From Fremontodendron californicum (taxonomy: Eukaryota > Streptophyta > Magnoliopsida > Malvales > Malvaceae), in contig JAULJL010000001.1 in NCBI GenBank assembly GCA_030761205.1, forward strand, positions 35,969,145-36,033,144: DNA of 64,000 bases, written 5' to 3'. This document shows positions 11,567 through 23,255 of this stretch, one piece after another. The stretch's first letter is position 1; every line of letters starts with the position of its first letter. The notes beneath the pieces are model-generated. The model had not been told where the DNA came from. It searched no databases and saw only the letters and a program-made list of their open reading frames with translations. The translations under genes and the position numbers were made by a program.

Positions 11567-12215
11567 TTAAGACTCCGTTTGAATATAAATGGAGTATCAG
11601 TGCGATTCGATTGGAACATTTTTTTTATTCTAATAAAACGCAGAAAGTATTTGGCTAAAAGGTCCCAGCATGGTCACCGTGCTGGTGCCTTGTTTCTCCA
11701 CTGGAACTTGAGCCTCCAGTGGAGAAAAGTCCTTTCTACTAGTACTAGAGGGTTCTTTTATGTTTTAAATCTTATGGAGCTTCAAGCTTCATATGGTTAT
11801 CTTTTTTTAGTATTTTTTTAATTATTAATTGATAAATATATATAATAAGAAAATTAATTAAAAATAATAAAATAAATATAAAATTTTATTTATATATTAT
11901 GAATTTTATTTATTAATAAAATAATTATTTGAAAAAATATAATGTGATAATTTTTTCTATTAATTTCATTAATATCATATAATTTAAAAGTTTTATTATA
12001 TATATATTAACCTAATGCCTTTAATGGTCATTTTTCGTTCTCACTATAATTCATCTCACCGTCACCGTTGTTTTTGCATCTAAACACATATCCTACCATT
12101 GATTTTAATCTCACTACAGTACCTAATCTCACCGCTACATTAACTAATCTCACATCCACCGCTATTTTTAATATCACCGAAACCAATCTCACTTCCCATC
12201 CAAATGGAGCCTAAG
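11567..12215. mobile_element. Unclassified DNA-transposon-like repeat, copy 1
   Basis: The left end reads TAAGACTCCGTTTGAATA and the right end reads CATCCAAATGGAGCCTAAG, imperfect inverted repeats of a GGCTCCATTTGGATGG type. The right 170 bp (TCACCGTCACCGTTGTTTTT, then GCATCTAAACACAT and on) is clearly homologous, in the same orientation, to 52740-52905. No coding capacity is evident. The superfamily could not be fixed because no clear target duplication was found. Confidence 0.6.
11693..11727. repeat. Perfect 13-bp hairpin
   Basis: The arms TTTCTCCACTGGA (11693-11705) and TCCAGTGGAGAAA (11715-11727) are perfect inverted repeats around a 9-base loop. A second, smaller hairpin (CCAGCA/TGCTGG, 11665-11685) lies just upstream. 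Both lie inside the transposon-like repeat. Confidence 0.8.
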
Positions 12216-13825
12216 ACATTCTATTGTTGGCTTGCTAGAGAAAATTATGTTGGTTACTGAGGCGGCATAGATTTTGGACCTTTCTTATTTCATGGCAGCA
12301 ATAATCTAGAGCAGCAATAACACTCATATTTTGTCGGGGCGCAGCTTGCTGTTGCACTCCTATTAATTTGGGGGCAACAGCAACACTGCGCCTTTTTTTT
12401 TTGGGAAACGCAACGACGACGTTGTTCTCTTATTTTTTTGGGTGTAGTCATATCTGCTATATTCTTTTTTTTTTTTTGGATACACTCTAATTTTTTTTTT
12501 TATACCTGTTCTATTCCTATTACACAATTCATTATTTTCTCTACTTGCAATATATATATATTTTTTGTTGTTGTATGGAACGATCTTTGATTTTTATCAA
12601 AAGATTTTCCATGCAGAGGCAGTAAAGTGCGCAAAAATAATTTTTTATTGCCTCACATTTTTTAGTGAAACGACTCATATCATCTATTTTTGAACTATGA
12701 GATTATATTACTCCATCATTCTTTCTTTTTTATACATTTCATCTTTTACTTTTCACTACATTAATAATGCATGAGAACTCTTCTACTAAGAATTCTCATG
12801 CAGGGGGCAAAATGTAGATACTTGATTTTGGATACTAATATATTATCTCTTCTCAAAGATCAATCAAGTTGTTTTACAAGAAATTACAATTCTGCATATA
12901 ATAGCAAAGATATTCCAACAAATAATAAGATCGCTACACTAAAAGTTGCTTCAGTAGAAGTTCTTTCACTGGAACAGCTCTTGTTCGGAACAGCTCATGT
13001 TTAGAAATAGCTCCTGTATGGAAACAACACCTCCATGGAACAAGTGAACAACACTCTTATGGAAAGGGACCTTTACCGAGAAATATTTTACAGAAGACGT
13101 TCAGCCTGATACTACTTCATCTAAACAAAAGAAGTGGAAATAACCCTAGAGTATGACAGGGTTCTTAGGTTAATTTCACTATTGGGATGTTTAGGAGAGC
13201 TTAGCTTGTGGATCAGACATGGAGATAGTTAAGAGGTTTCCTCTTAACCCTTCCTTGAAGTATGAATGTTTCTCATTTTCTTCCAGAACAAATAGTGAAC
13301 TCTTGTTGACTATTCACTATTACCAACAACAATCTAAACTCCCATCGAACAAAGCATTAATGCTTTAATAACTGACAGTTTCTACCATCATTCCTATTCA
13401 ATGCTTAATTATGTAACTTCTATTTTTGACACCTAAAAATAGGATCTCTCACAACTCATTTTGGGGCTTTTGGCTATTGGAGCAACTTTTCACTATAAAG
13501 TTCTCTCTGCAATTCTCTGTTCTCTAATTCTCTTCTCAAACTTGCTCCGTCATCTCCTTACTTCCTCCACCTTACTTACCACCATCTATCACTGCACTCA
13601 GTACTTCAGGGTCTACTCCAGTCTTCCTCTGCGCCGTCTCCCGACAACATTCCGCTTCACTTGTTTGCAACGCTTCCTCTCCCTACCAAAGAATCCTCTA
13701 CAATAACCAAAGTTGTGCACTCATTAACTGTTTTTGTCCAATGCTGCAGGAACTTAAACTAGAGCAATTCTTCACGCACTCACTCCCATTCTTTGAATCA
13801 ACAAAGCTTTTGATTACATGCTTAA
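12216..13825. other. Unassigned repeat-like DNA with promoter-like segment
   Basis: No protein homology is recognised. Near 12300-12470 there are degenerate GCAACAGCAACAC-type units. At about 13487-13500 ACTTTTCACTATAAAGTTCTC resembles a plant TATA box, and it is followed by a long CT-rich leader (13500-13700). This could be the LTR or promoter of an old retroelement, but nothing decisive is visible. Confidence 0.3.
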
Positions 13826-13835
13826 GGGTGAAAGC

Positions 13836-14469
13836 AAGGTAGTTAGTATCGTACCGGTGGACGTACCGTTTTTGTTCTGGTACTGGTACGTAACGGTACC
13901 GGTGTGTTTCGGCGTACCGTTTCGGGTTTACCGGCATTTTTAAATATTTTTTCATATATCTATATGTATAATCTATTTTTCAAGTTTTTTAATAAAATAT
14001 ATATTATATACACATGCAAATATACATTCATTACATGCATATATATGTTTTTATACAAATATAAATTTTAAATATTTAATATCTAAAATTTTTAAACATC
14101 AAATAGGTAAAATAAATATTAAAATGTTAAAAAAATATAGTAAATTATTATTAATTATGTCCAATAACCTAATTTAATGAACATATATATATTTTTTAAA
14201 TATAATTATGAAAAAAATAAAAATGATAATGACACAAAAAATATTGAAATTGATTTAAAAATTCAAATAAGTGAATTTTTAAATAAAAAAATTAAAAAAA
14301 AATCAAAATCTTGTACCAACCGGTACGTACCGGTACTGACCAGTATTGGCTGGTACAGGCCGATACGATCGGTACGGGCCGATACCAAAATCAAAACGGA
14401 ACGAGACTGGTACCGTTTCGGTTTATCTTAAAAACGGTACGTACTGACCGGTACGGTACCGATAACTCT
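13836..14469. mobile_element. Mutator-like MITE, 634 bp, 10-bp target duplication
   Basis: GGGTGAAAGC flanks the element at 13826-13835 and 14470-14479, a 9-10 bp duplication as expected for Mutator-like elements. The ends are roughly inverted (AAGGTAGTTAGTATCG and CGGTACCGATAACTCT) and are rich in GGTACCG and ACCGGTAC motifs on both sides of an AT-rich core. No coding capacity is seen. Confidence 0.85.
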
Positions 14470-14479
14470 GGGTGAAAGC

Positions 14480-15431
14480 CTTCGATGCATCATCATGAGT
14501 AGAAACCGCTATATTATTTATTTATAATATATAAAAGCACAAATTTAGAAGAAAAAAAATTCAATTGATAAAATTAATCATCGTTGTTCATTATATTTTT
14601 AAATTACTATTTTAAATTTTTTATTATTAATAAAATTTATCTAATTTATAAATAAAAAATATTATTTTATTAAAAACTTTCATTAAATAATTAATTTAAT
14701 AATAAACATAAAATTAAAAATTTATATAAAATTATTTTATTTTAAAATTTAATGTTTCACTAATCTTAAAAAATAAATCAATTTATTTTATATAAAAAAA
14801 AATTACATTGATTTTTTTTATCTTCGTAATTAATTTTGCATTAATATTAAAAATAATAAACTTTATAATGATTTTATATAATTTGTATATGAAACAAATT
14901 TTATGTTAATATTAATTTTATTTATTTTTAAAATATATAATTATATATTAAAAAATAAATAAATTAACAAGTATTCATGTAAGAATATAACAAATACTAA
15001 TAGAATGAAAAGACAGTCAATAAATGTTGTCTATATGACATTTTTATGAACTTGAATGTCTTCAACTACACATTTGCTGGGTGCCAAGTTATTTGCAGAT
15101 TTAAAAGGTTTGATATAGCCTGTGAATAGTTTATCTAAATCGGGTTTTATGTACATGAATGCTGAATAGTAATAATAAACAAATTTCACCTGCGTATACC
15201 TGCCCTCTCCTGCTTCACCTTTGGTTTTGTTTGCTATATTTATTTCTAGTTACAATTGAATGAAAGAATTTGATGAATTCCTTACAAAATTTGCTTAAAA
15301 CTACTTATTCTCCCTTTATTTCATTCCTATCGAATAGTTATTTTATTCTCTTTTTATTCCATTCAACGATCGAAATGTTACCTAATAGTAATAATAAGAA
15401 TATAGATTGCTAATTTTGATTGGCATGTTGA
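14480..15431. other. AT-rich intergenic spacer
   Basis: I see no gene or clear repeat. It separates the MITE from the 3' end of the SPT5-like pseudogene. Confidence 0.5.
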
Positions 15432-15878
15432 TCAGGGTAATTTCGCTAGTATAACCAAGTCCAAAATCTTGACGTCAAGACTGTCATCTATCCTAACAAT
15501 GCCATCGGTGCCATCTACACCAATTAACTTGCCAATAACATCACGTAGTGAGCCACCCATGATTCTGATCTTGTCTGATTTCCTTGGTGCTACTATCTCC
15601 ATCTCACTAGGCACCACCATTACTGTTTCGCTGCTGCCATTTGACCCAAGCGCCACCTTACAAGACCCATCCTGTATCATGGGCATGGACCATTAATTGT
15701 CAAATAAACTATTCTTTTTTATAATTATTTTTTGAGATACTCCAATTAGAGTCAACAACTGCTACAAATGCCTATAATATGCTTCACCACCACCATAATT
15801 GAGGTTTCGATAAGAACTTGGTCCAATCATGAGTTCTAAAAGTGACAGTTAAACTTTTGAGATACTATCTATAGCTAA

Positions 15879-16075
15879 GCTACTCGAACTCGGATACGAG
15901 TGTCAGACACTGGTATGTATCCGACAAAAGTATGTTTAATTTTTTATTTATTTTAAATTTTCATGTATTTGGAAGGTTTTTTTAGGATTATATCCCTATA
16001 CCCATATCTGGATATGGGTCGAACACGAGTGTCAGACACGAGTACTTCAAAAAAAAATGAAGAGTCGGAGCAACA
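15879..16075 (+). mobile_element. MITE-like repeat (GTTGCTCCGACTC family), copy 1
   Basis: The imperfect inverted ends are GCTACTCGAACTCGG and AGAGTCGGAGCAACAT, with internal GTGTCAGACACGAGTA-type motifs. It lies in the last intron of the SPT5-like pseudogene. Homologous copies are at 19682-19841 and, more diverged, at 59473-59632. Confidence 0.65.
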
Positions 16076-17736
16076 TAAAACCTATAGAACAGGTTTAAGA
16101 ACTTTGGAGAATGGACTGAAATGCAAATAATTCATGAAGGAAATCCATGGATGGTGTGTGCACCATTACTACAGAGATCTATCTGAAATATATAATCATA
16201 AAGACAATTATCAAATATGTAACTGTAATCAAAAGTAAACCAAGATTATTTCAGTTCTCACAATGCTGAAGTGGTACTTGATATCACATGGCATGGGAGA
16301 TATGCAAAAGAAAATAACATTAGCAAATTGATGGAAGACATACCGGAAGCACCTCTTGTATAACTCCAAGAGTCTCATCTCCAGATTTGTGCACATTGAC
16401 CAAAATATCAGGCATGAACCATGGTCCTTCACTGTCAGACCTGCAAGCCGCCGGATGTTAAATTGGAATGATAGTTGCTGTTTGCTTTTTCTTTTAATTT
16501 CTTAAAAATTTAGAACGCGTGGAGGAAATAACTCCAGATAAACTTAAAGCACTCAACAAATCCTACAGAAGTACTCAAGACTTAGTTTATTCAGTAATAA
16601 GAAAAAATGGATGCACAGAAGAAGAAAAAACTATTCAAAAATGGACTCTAAGGTTCAGATCAGGGAAAAAAAACTTAAAAAATTTCTTCAAGATAAGTTT
16701 GTCAGCATTTGGCACCAGAACGTTTCTGATATAAAAAGAATTAATGAATTATATGTTAGATAAAATTTAAATCCCATAAAACATTCACTAGTCAATGACC
16801 CAAATGAAATTGTTTAGTTTTCTAAAAAAGACAGGTGAGGAGATAGAATAGCACCGATTACGGGAGACATAACATCAAGACCACCAGTTCCTGGTGTCAT
16901 TGGCTGCCCTCCAGGTGTTCCCAGAATATAGGATCCCGAGCTTGGTGTCATAGGCTGCCCATTGGGAGTTGATGGCATATAAGGACTTGGAGCATTGGCT
17001 GCAACAAACATACAATATGAGTAACAGTAAAGAACATAAACATTATTGGCCAAAAAAAAAAGAACACTAAAACATTCAAATAGAAAATAGGACAAAATAC
17101 TACCATAAGCTGAACTGCTATCTCTTGGTGTTCCAGCCTCACTGTAACTACCACTAGGAGTACTAGCCCAACCTGAACCAGGAGTAGGTGCTTCATATGC
17201 CCTCGAAGGAGGACTTCCTGGCTGAAAGGAACAGCATTACAGTTAGTTTACAAACAAAGAACCAAACTCTAAATATATACAGTAAAAAAAAAATAGCTAT
17301 ATTGCTGTTAGCACCAAATTGTGCAAGAATCCTAACCTGATACTGCGGACTGGTTCCCCAAGAGGCAGGGTTTCCTTCTTCCCAATTATCCCTATTTTGC
17401 AGTCATCATAACAAAACAACCAGTTGTTAACCACGGCGTGAATTCAAACCATTAATGCAGAATGCTCTAGATAAATGAAATCTACTAATAAACCTGGGTG
17501 GACTCATTGGTGCATAAGGATTCCATGCCCTGTCACGCATAGGTGTTCTCGTGCCATCATGGATAGGTGTTGCTTCAGAGAACATAAAAGTAACTAAATT
17601 ATTATTATTTTACTAAATAATAATATCAGTTATTAATGGAAGTATCCACACTTAAAGCACAAGAAATTAAGAAAACACTAAATGCATGAAAAAAATACCT
17701 CCAGGCTCTCTCATAGGAGTCATGTATGGATGTAAG

Positions 17737-19172
17737 CAGTGGCGGAGCCAAGTATAATTCAGGGTGGGCACAGGCCCACCCTCAACTTATTTTTTTTTTT
17801 AGTTATAGATGTAGTATTAATGTAGTGTCGACTCTCCTTGTCAAATTGGGACCCCTCTCAACTTAATTTTTTTTTTATGAGTTATAGATGTAATGCCCAC
17901 TCTTTTTGCCAAATTATGATCCTACTCAATTAAAAATTTACTTTGAACTGAGAAAAAAATATTTACACTTTTTTTTCATGGGTCCCACTATTTTACATTT
18001 CTCTCTCATTTTACCTTTCTCTTTTTCAGATTACTGCTATTACTAATTTTCTCATTTTCACATTTCTCTTTCACACATTTCTCTCTCACGTCTCAATCTC
18101 ATTATCTCACCAATTCACACATCATTAAACTATTTTTTTATCTTTCTTTTTCTTAGCTTTTTGGTTAAGCTTTGCCTCTTCCTCAGCTCAGCTCACTCTG
18201 TCTCTCTTCTGATCTTCTCCAAGACTCCAAGTCTCCAACAAATCTCAAACACAGCAAGGTAAAGTTTTACCCGAGAACTAACGGTCAGTAATTTTTTTAT
18301 TTGTCTGTATTTGTTGTTTATTTTCTTATAATTGCTAAGATTTTTTTTTCTTCAATAAAGCTACATATACTACTTTAGTGCTTTTGGTTGGTTTTGTAGA
18401 TGAAGACCATTAATAAATATTATTTCTATCAATTGTCATGCCTTGTTAATTTCCTTTTCTAAAATCAGAATGTTTTTAGATTGTAGATAATTAGATATGG
18501 GTGGGTCTTGCAAAGTTTTGTATTTTTCTTGATTTTATTTTTCTATAATTGCTGTTTATTTTCTTATAATTGCTATGAATTTTTTTTTCAATTATGCTAC
18601 ATATATTGCTTTTAGTTGATTTTGTAGATGAAAACCATTAATAAATATTCATTCTATCATGCCCTGTTTGTTTCCCTTTTTTAAAATCAGAATGTTTTTA
18701 GATTATAAATTATTATATGTGGGTGGGTCTTGTAGATTTTTTTTTATTTTTTTTATTTGAATAGTGTTTGTGATTTTTTTTAATAGAGCATGGATAAGTT
18801 CCTAAAAAGAAAATCAATTTTATTCAGTTTATTCAGTTTTAGTCCTTTGTTTTCTACTTTTCTATCAATTCTTTTCATAGTTAATATTAGTGATATTGAA
18901 TTTGAATAATATATCTTGATTTTTTTGTCTTCTTCATGCCTTGGTGTGCTCTGATTCTGTTAAGGTTAATATTTTTTTTTACCAAACAGGCTTTCTAGCA
19001 GCTTCGGGCTATCTTCTCCCGTTCTCCTTTTGATTCAAAAATTGTGTATGCTTTCATCAAGAATCAGGTTTTTTACTGCTCTCATTTTGTTTGATTTTGC
19101 CTTCATTACTTTTTCTGGGTTCCTAAAAATGGGATGCCCCCCGCTGATCCTGGGGTCCTGGCTCCGCCACTG
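17737..19172. mobile_element. hAT non-autonomous element inside an SPT5 exon, 1436 bp
   Basis: The termini are CAGTGGCGGAGCCA and its inverse, which ends GGCTCCGCCACTG. A perfect 8-bp duplication GATGTAAG flanks it at 17729-17736 and 19173-19180. Read on the minus strand, the flanking coding sequence runs RTPLHP before it and YMTPMREPG after it, so the insertion splits one TP-rich repeat. No transposase is encoded. The interior has T-rich tracts and a direct duplication (about 18370-18500 versus 18600-18720, TTTTGTAGATGAA followed by ACCATTAATAAATATT). Confidence 0.95.
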
Positions 19173-19681
19173 GATGTAAGGGAGTTCGTGAAGGGTGCAT
19201 AGGTGTTTCACTTCCCATACCATATCGGGATGTTTCACTAGTGAAACAAAATAAACATACAACATCAGAGAGATATAGCAAGAGGGTTTTCATAGTAAAA
19301 AAACAACAAAAGGAATTTCAAAGAAATCATATTTACCGGTATGGTGTTGAAATAACCACATTGTCAGATATAAAATTGCGATCAACTGCAGAGATAAACA
19401 AGTTTTACAAGCCATAAAGATACTACAGCAAGGAGAAAACATTTCGACATTAACCTGGACTTGCTTGTAACAACCTTCATTTGAGACTCCAACTCAACTC
19501 GAACTGATTGACCTTTAATATCTACAACACGTCCACGGTAACCCTTAAAAGAGCCCTGGCGAATTTTCACCGTAGTACCAATCAAAGCATCATGCCCTCC
19601 TCTCCCACCTCTATGCCTTCCGCCAGCTATTTTAAAGAGGCAGAAGTTAATAGCATCAACCTTCTAAAATAAATTTAATCT

Positions 19682-19841
19682 ATGTTGCTCCGACTCTTCA
19701 TTTTTCTTGAAGTATCCGTGTCCGACAATCCGGACATGGGTATGGGGATATGATCCTTCAAGGACCCTCCAAATACATGGAAATCTTGGAAAAAATTGAA
19801 CATTCCCGTGTCTAACACTCACACCTGAGTCCGAGTAACAG
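19682..19841 (-). mobile_element. MITE-like repeat (GTTGCTCCGACTC family), copy 2
   Basis: It reads ATGTTGCTCCGACTCTTCAT at the left and CCTGAGTCCGAGTAACAG at the right, inverted relative to copy 1. It lies in an SPT5 intron between the exons at 20010-19917 and 19626-19465. Confidence 0.65.
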
Positions 19842-20577
19842 AGAATTTAATCACTTAAAACTCGAGAAAATAAACCATAAAAGTTTGTACAAACAAGGAT
19901 GATAAGACCAACATACAATCAAATGGAGGACCTCCCCTAGAAAATTTCCTTGGTGATGGTGGTACACATGGTGGAGTCTTGAAGCCACCAAATCTTGAGA
20001 AAGAATCACCCTAAAAGATTGAATCAAGTGTGCTAGCCTGAATGAGAATGATGTAAGATTATACATGATTAACCACAAAAATAAGAACAGAAAATACTTA
20101 CATTTCTGTTACTATTGGAACGTGATCCTCCCACTATACAAGAATAATCAGCTTTAGCACATATAAAGCCAGCATGCTCAAGGTGATGTCGATCATACAC
20201 GAACAAGATTCCTTTGTATATGTGCTCTACAGGGCCTTGTTTCCCCTAAAATAATAGGAGAGGATAGTTTGTAAACTATAAACTTATAAAATAACTAATA
20301 GGACAAACCAAATTGGAAATGAGAATCTTACTTTACAAGGACCCTCAAGGATCCTAACCATGTCTTCCACAGAAACAGTATTCCTATATCTGTCTTGCAC
20401 ATTAAATTTCTTCACAAGCCTGCATTTGATTTCCCTCAATTTGACAAGAGAAACCTCTGGTCTCTCTGGAACTCCCTTAAGAACCTAAAAGAAAGTAAAA
20501 GACTAAGAGCAAATTCAAACGAGGATCACTGAAAATCTGGCCATTTAGGAGACACTACAACCAAATTGGTTTTCAGT

Positions 20578-21070
20578 GGCGCTAACATAGCGGCGTTTGC
20601 CTTAAAAACGCCCGGAGTACCGTGTTTTTGAATACCCGGCGGCGTTTCTATAAGAAACGCCAGGAAGTTGTAAAGTAGCGGCGTTTTATATATACAAACG
20701 CCGCTAAATCTATACTAATTGCGGCATTTGCATTACATAAACGTCGCTAAACTAAAATCAATTTTAATCACTTTAGTAAAATTTGGGCGCCAAAATTTGG
20801 AGGCGAGACGCTGCGTTTAGGCTTTTGTTTTAGCGGCGTTTGTATCCACAAACGCCACTAAATAATATAATATAGCGGTGTTTTTATATATAAACGCCGC
20901 TAAAAACTTAGATAAACCGGCGTTTGTAAATATAAACGCCGCTAAATATTTCGACATAGCGGCGTTTGGTAATAAAAACGCCGCTATATTGATTCATTTA
21001 TGGTTTTAGGCAAAACGATGTGTTTTACCTTGTCAATTCGCGGCGTTTGTTGATACAAACGCCGCTATGT
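20578..21070. repeat. Left subterminal GCGGCGTTT repeat array
   Basis: About a dozen copies of TAGCGGCGTTT or its complement AAACGCCGCTA occur in both orientations. In En/Spm-type elements, arrays like this are bound by the TNPA protein. The matching array is at the right end of the element. Confidence 0.85.
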
Positions 21071-23255
21071 TTGTTAATATGATTCAGCCCCGAAAACAAA
21101 AACCTAAACCTGTTCTCTCTCTCTCTCTCACATATCTCCAACCCCAAAAACTCATCTCCAAGGCGATTTTTCGCTTCTTTTCATCTCCAAATCATCACCT
21201 CCAAGGCGATTTGTCTCTCTTCATCTCCAAATCCGTTCAAATCATAAGTAATCCGTTCTAAGTTTTTTTTCCTTTTTTTCTGATTTAATTAGGTAATCCG
21301 TTCAAATTGATGCAAGTTTTTTTACAATCCACTGTTCTTTCCCTTCTTTTCTATTGTGTTTTCTCCAACCATTGTATTTGCATTACGAATTATAACATTA
21401 AGGTTGGGCTTTTCTTCTGGCAGGTGTATGCTATTGGGTCATCATTTGAGAGGCTTGGAAAACAGATTGCATCTAAGCTGTGTTGTTGGATTATTGTAAA
21501 GTAAGTTGTATGATGGATGTATATTCTTTTCCTTTTTGGCCCCTTTTTTTTGTTATAGTTTCGGTTAATCCGATAATATACAATCTTTTCCATTGAAGAT
21601 TGTTATAGTTTCGGTTTTCTTTTTGGGTATTGAAATTTAATATTGTGGGAACCCTAATTAGCTATGGAAAAGGAAAAGGAATGAATTTGTCATATTTATG
21701 ATTGTAGATCGTAATTTCTTGTGAGTTGATGCAAATTGAGGTTTTAGTCTGTAATTTGACGATGACTTTGATGAGAATTGTTCTAGTTTGGAACAATCTT
21801 GAATTTTTGGTCTCTTTTTAATATATGAATTTGACTGAGTTATTCTTCTCTTTATGCGGCTATTAAATAGCTGAAACAGAGTTTTCAGCTAGTCTTGGGC
21901 CAAGTTTGGCATTGCCGTAGGGTTCCAGAATTGTGGTTTGGGAAACTCTGGTAAAAAAGCCCCCCTTATTTTGGGTGACATTTTAAATCAGTTTCAATTA
22001 GAAATTTGGAATCCATTTGACATTGTTGTTGCAGTCCAGTCGAACTCGAAACCACAGTTTTTTGACCAAATGACACAATGCACTCATTACAGTGTTTGTG
22101 GGTGTTTTTCATTGGAATCAGCATAGGTCATTCCCAAAGAATTTCTATGGTTTTGCAAAATTCCTCTCTTTGAAATTTCTGCCATTGTTTTTTCTTTTAA
22201 AGATTCAACTTTTTATCTTGTACAGCCCATTTCACTAACCTCTCTGCAGCTTGTGTTATCTATTGCCTCTAGTGGGTGGTATCGGGTAAAGCTGTGATAT
22301 TTGAAGACAATTGTTTCCTAATTTTTTATGCTATTTTGAATTCAAAAGAAGTTCTTTATTTTCTTCCATATGTAGTTTGTGAGTAAGTGCGTGCGTGTGT
22401 GTGTCGTACATCTGAAAGAGGATGTAGTTGTGTTGATTATCTGTCCTGGTTTGATTGATTGTGAAGTTGTTGGTTTTATCCTTAAGCCTTGCATAGAGTT
22501 TATGCATGATAATAATTGCATAGCATTCACAGCTGCATTTGTTAATTGAAGATAAGCTACAGCCTATTGCCTTGGTGATGAAAAAATTGGTCTTTTTCAT
22601 TACTTTAGCATATTGCAAAATGCAAATTATCATGGAGACTTCCTCTCTCTTCATTTACAGAAACATTTGTTCATTCATGCAAATTGCCTTGGTGATGAAA
22701 AAATTGGCCTTTTTCATTACTTTAACATATATTTCAAACACATTGTAACAGATTGCAAACTTCTAAAATATGACCATAAGTAACTGACAGCTACCAATAC
22801 AATTTATTCATGCTAGCTAGTAAATTCACGCCACCTCAGCTGGTAGTTATGCATCCTTCTTGTGCTCCTCGTATTGGATAGTGGCAAAATCCAGTTCAGT
22901 AGCTCCCAGCTTCTCTTTAGTCATCTCGGCTTCCTCTTTCCTGTTAGCTCTCTCCTACAGCTTCGATTTAGCCAACTCAGCTCCCACCTTCTCTTTAGCT
23001 CCCAGCTTCGGTTATTAGTCATGACAAGAGATTTTACATCTCTATCAATTGCCATGTTATTAGTCTTTTGTATATATATATATATATACAAAAGAAAGAC
23101 AATATGAGTTTAGTGAGAGTCTTTTGTATATATATATATATATTTCTATACAATTAGCATTAGGTGGTTTATCTTATTAGTCTTTTTTGTCATAAGCTCA
23201 TGGTAATGCTAAAATATGAGTTTCTGATGGGACTTAACTATGCAGAACGTACAAA
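21071..23255. other. 5' non-coding part of the CACTA element
   Basis: No transposase domain is recognised. A 45-bp block (ATTGCCTTGGTGATGAAAAA and following) is repeated at about 22565-22612 and 22680-22735. CT-rich direct repeats with CAGCTTCTCTTTAG lie near 22907-23010. TA-rich hairpins (CTTTTGTATATATATA) lie at 23067-23096 and 23121-23145. It probably includes the promoter and leader intron of the transposase transcript. Confidence 0.4.

Noticed and set aside
12490..13700. Endogenous pararetrovirus
   Set aside because: No coat, movement, protease or reverse-transcriptase motif is visible. A promoter-like leader alone is not enough.
19035..19265. 76-aa ORF crossing the SPT5 exon and hAT end
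   Set aside because: It reads a different frame from SPT5 and runs into the transposon terminus. It is a by-product of the insertion.
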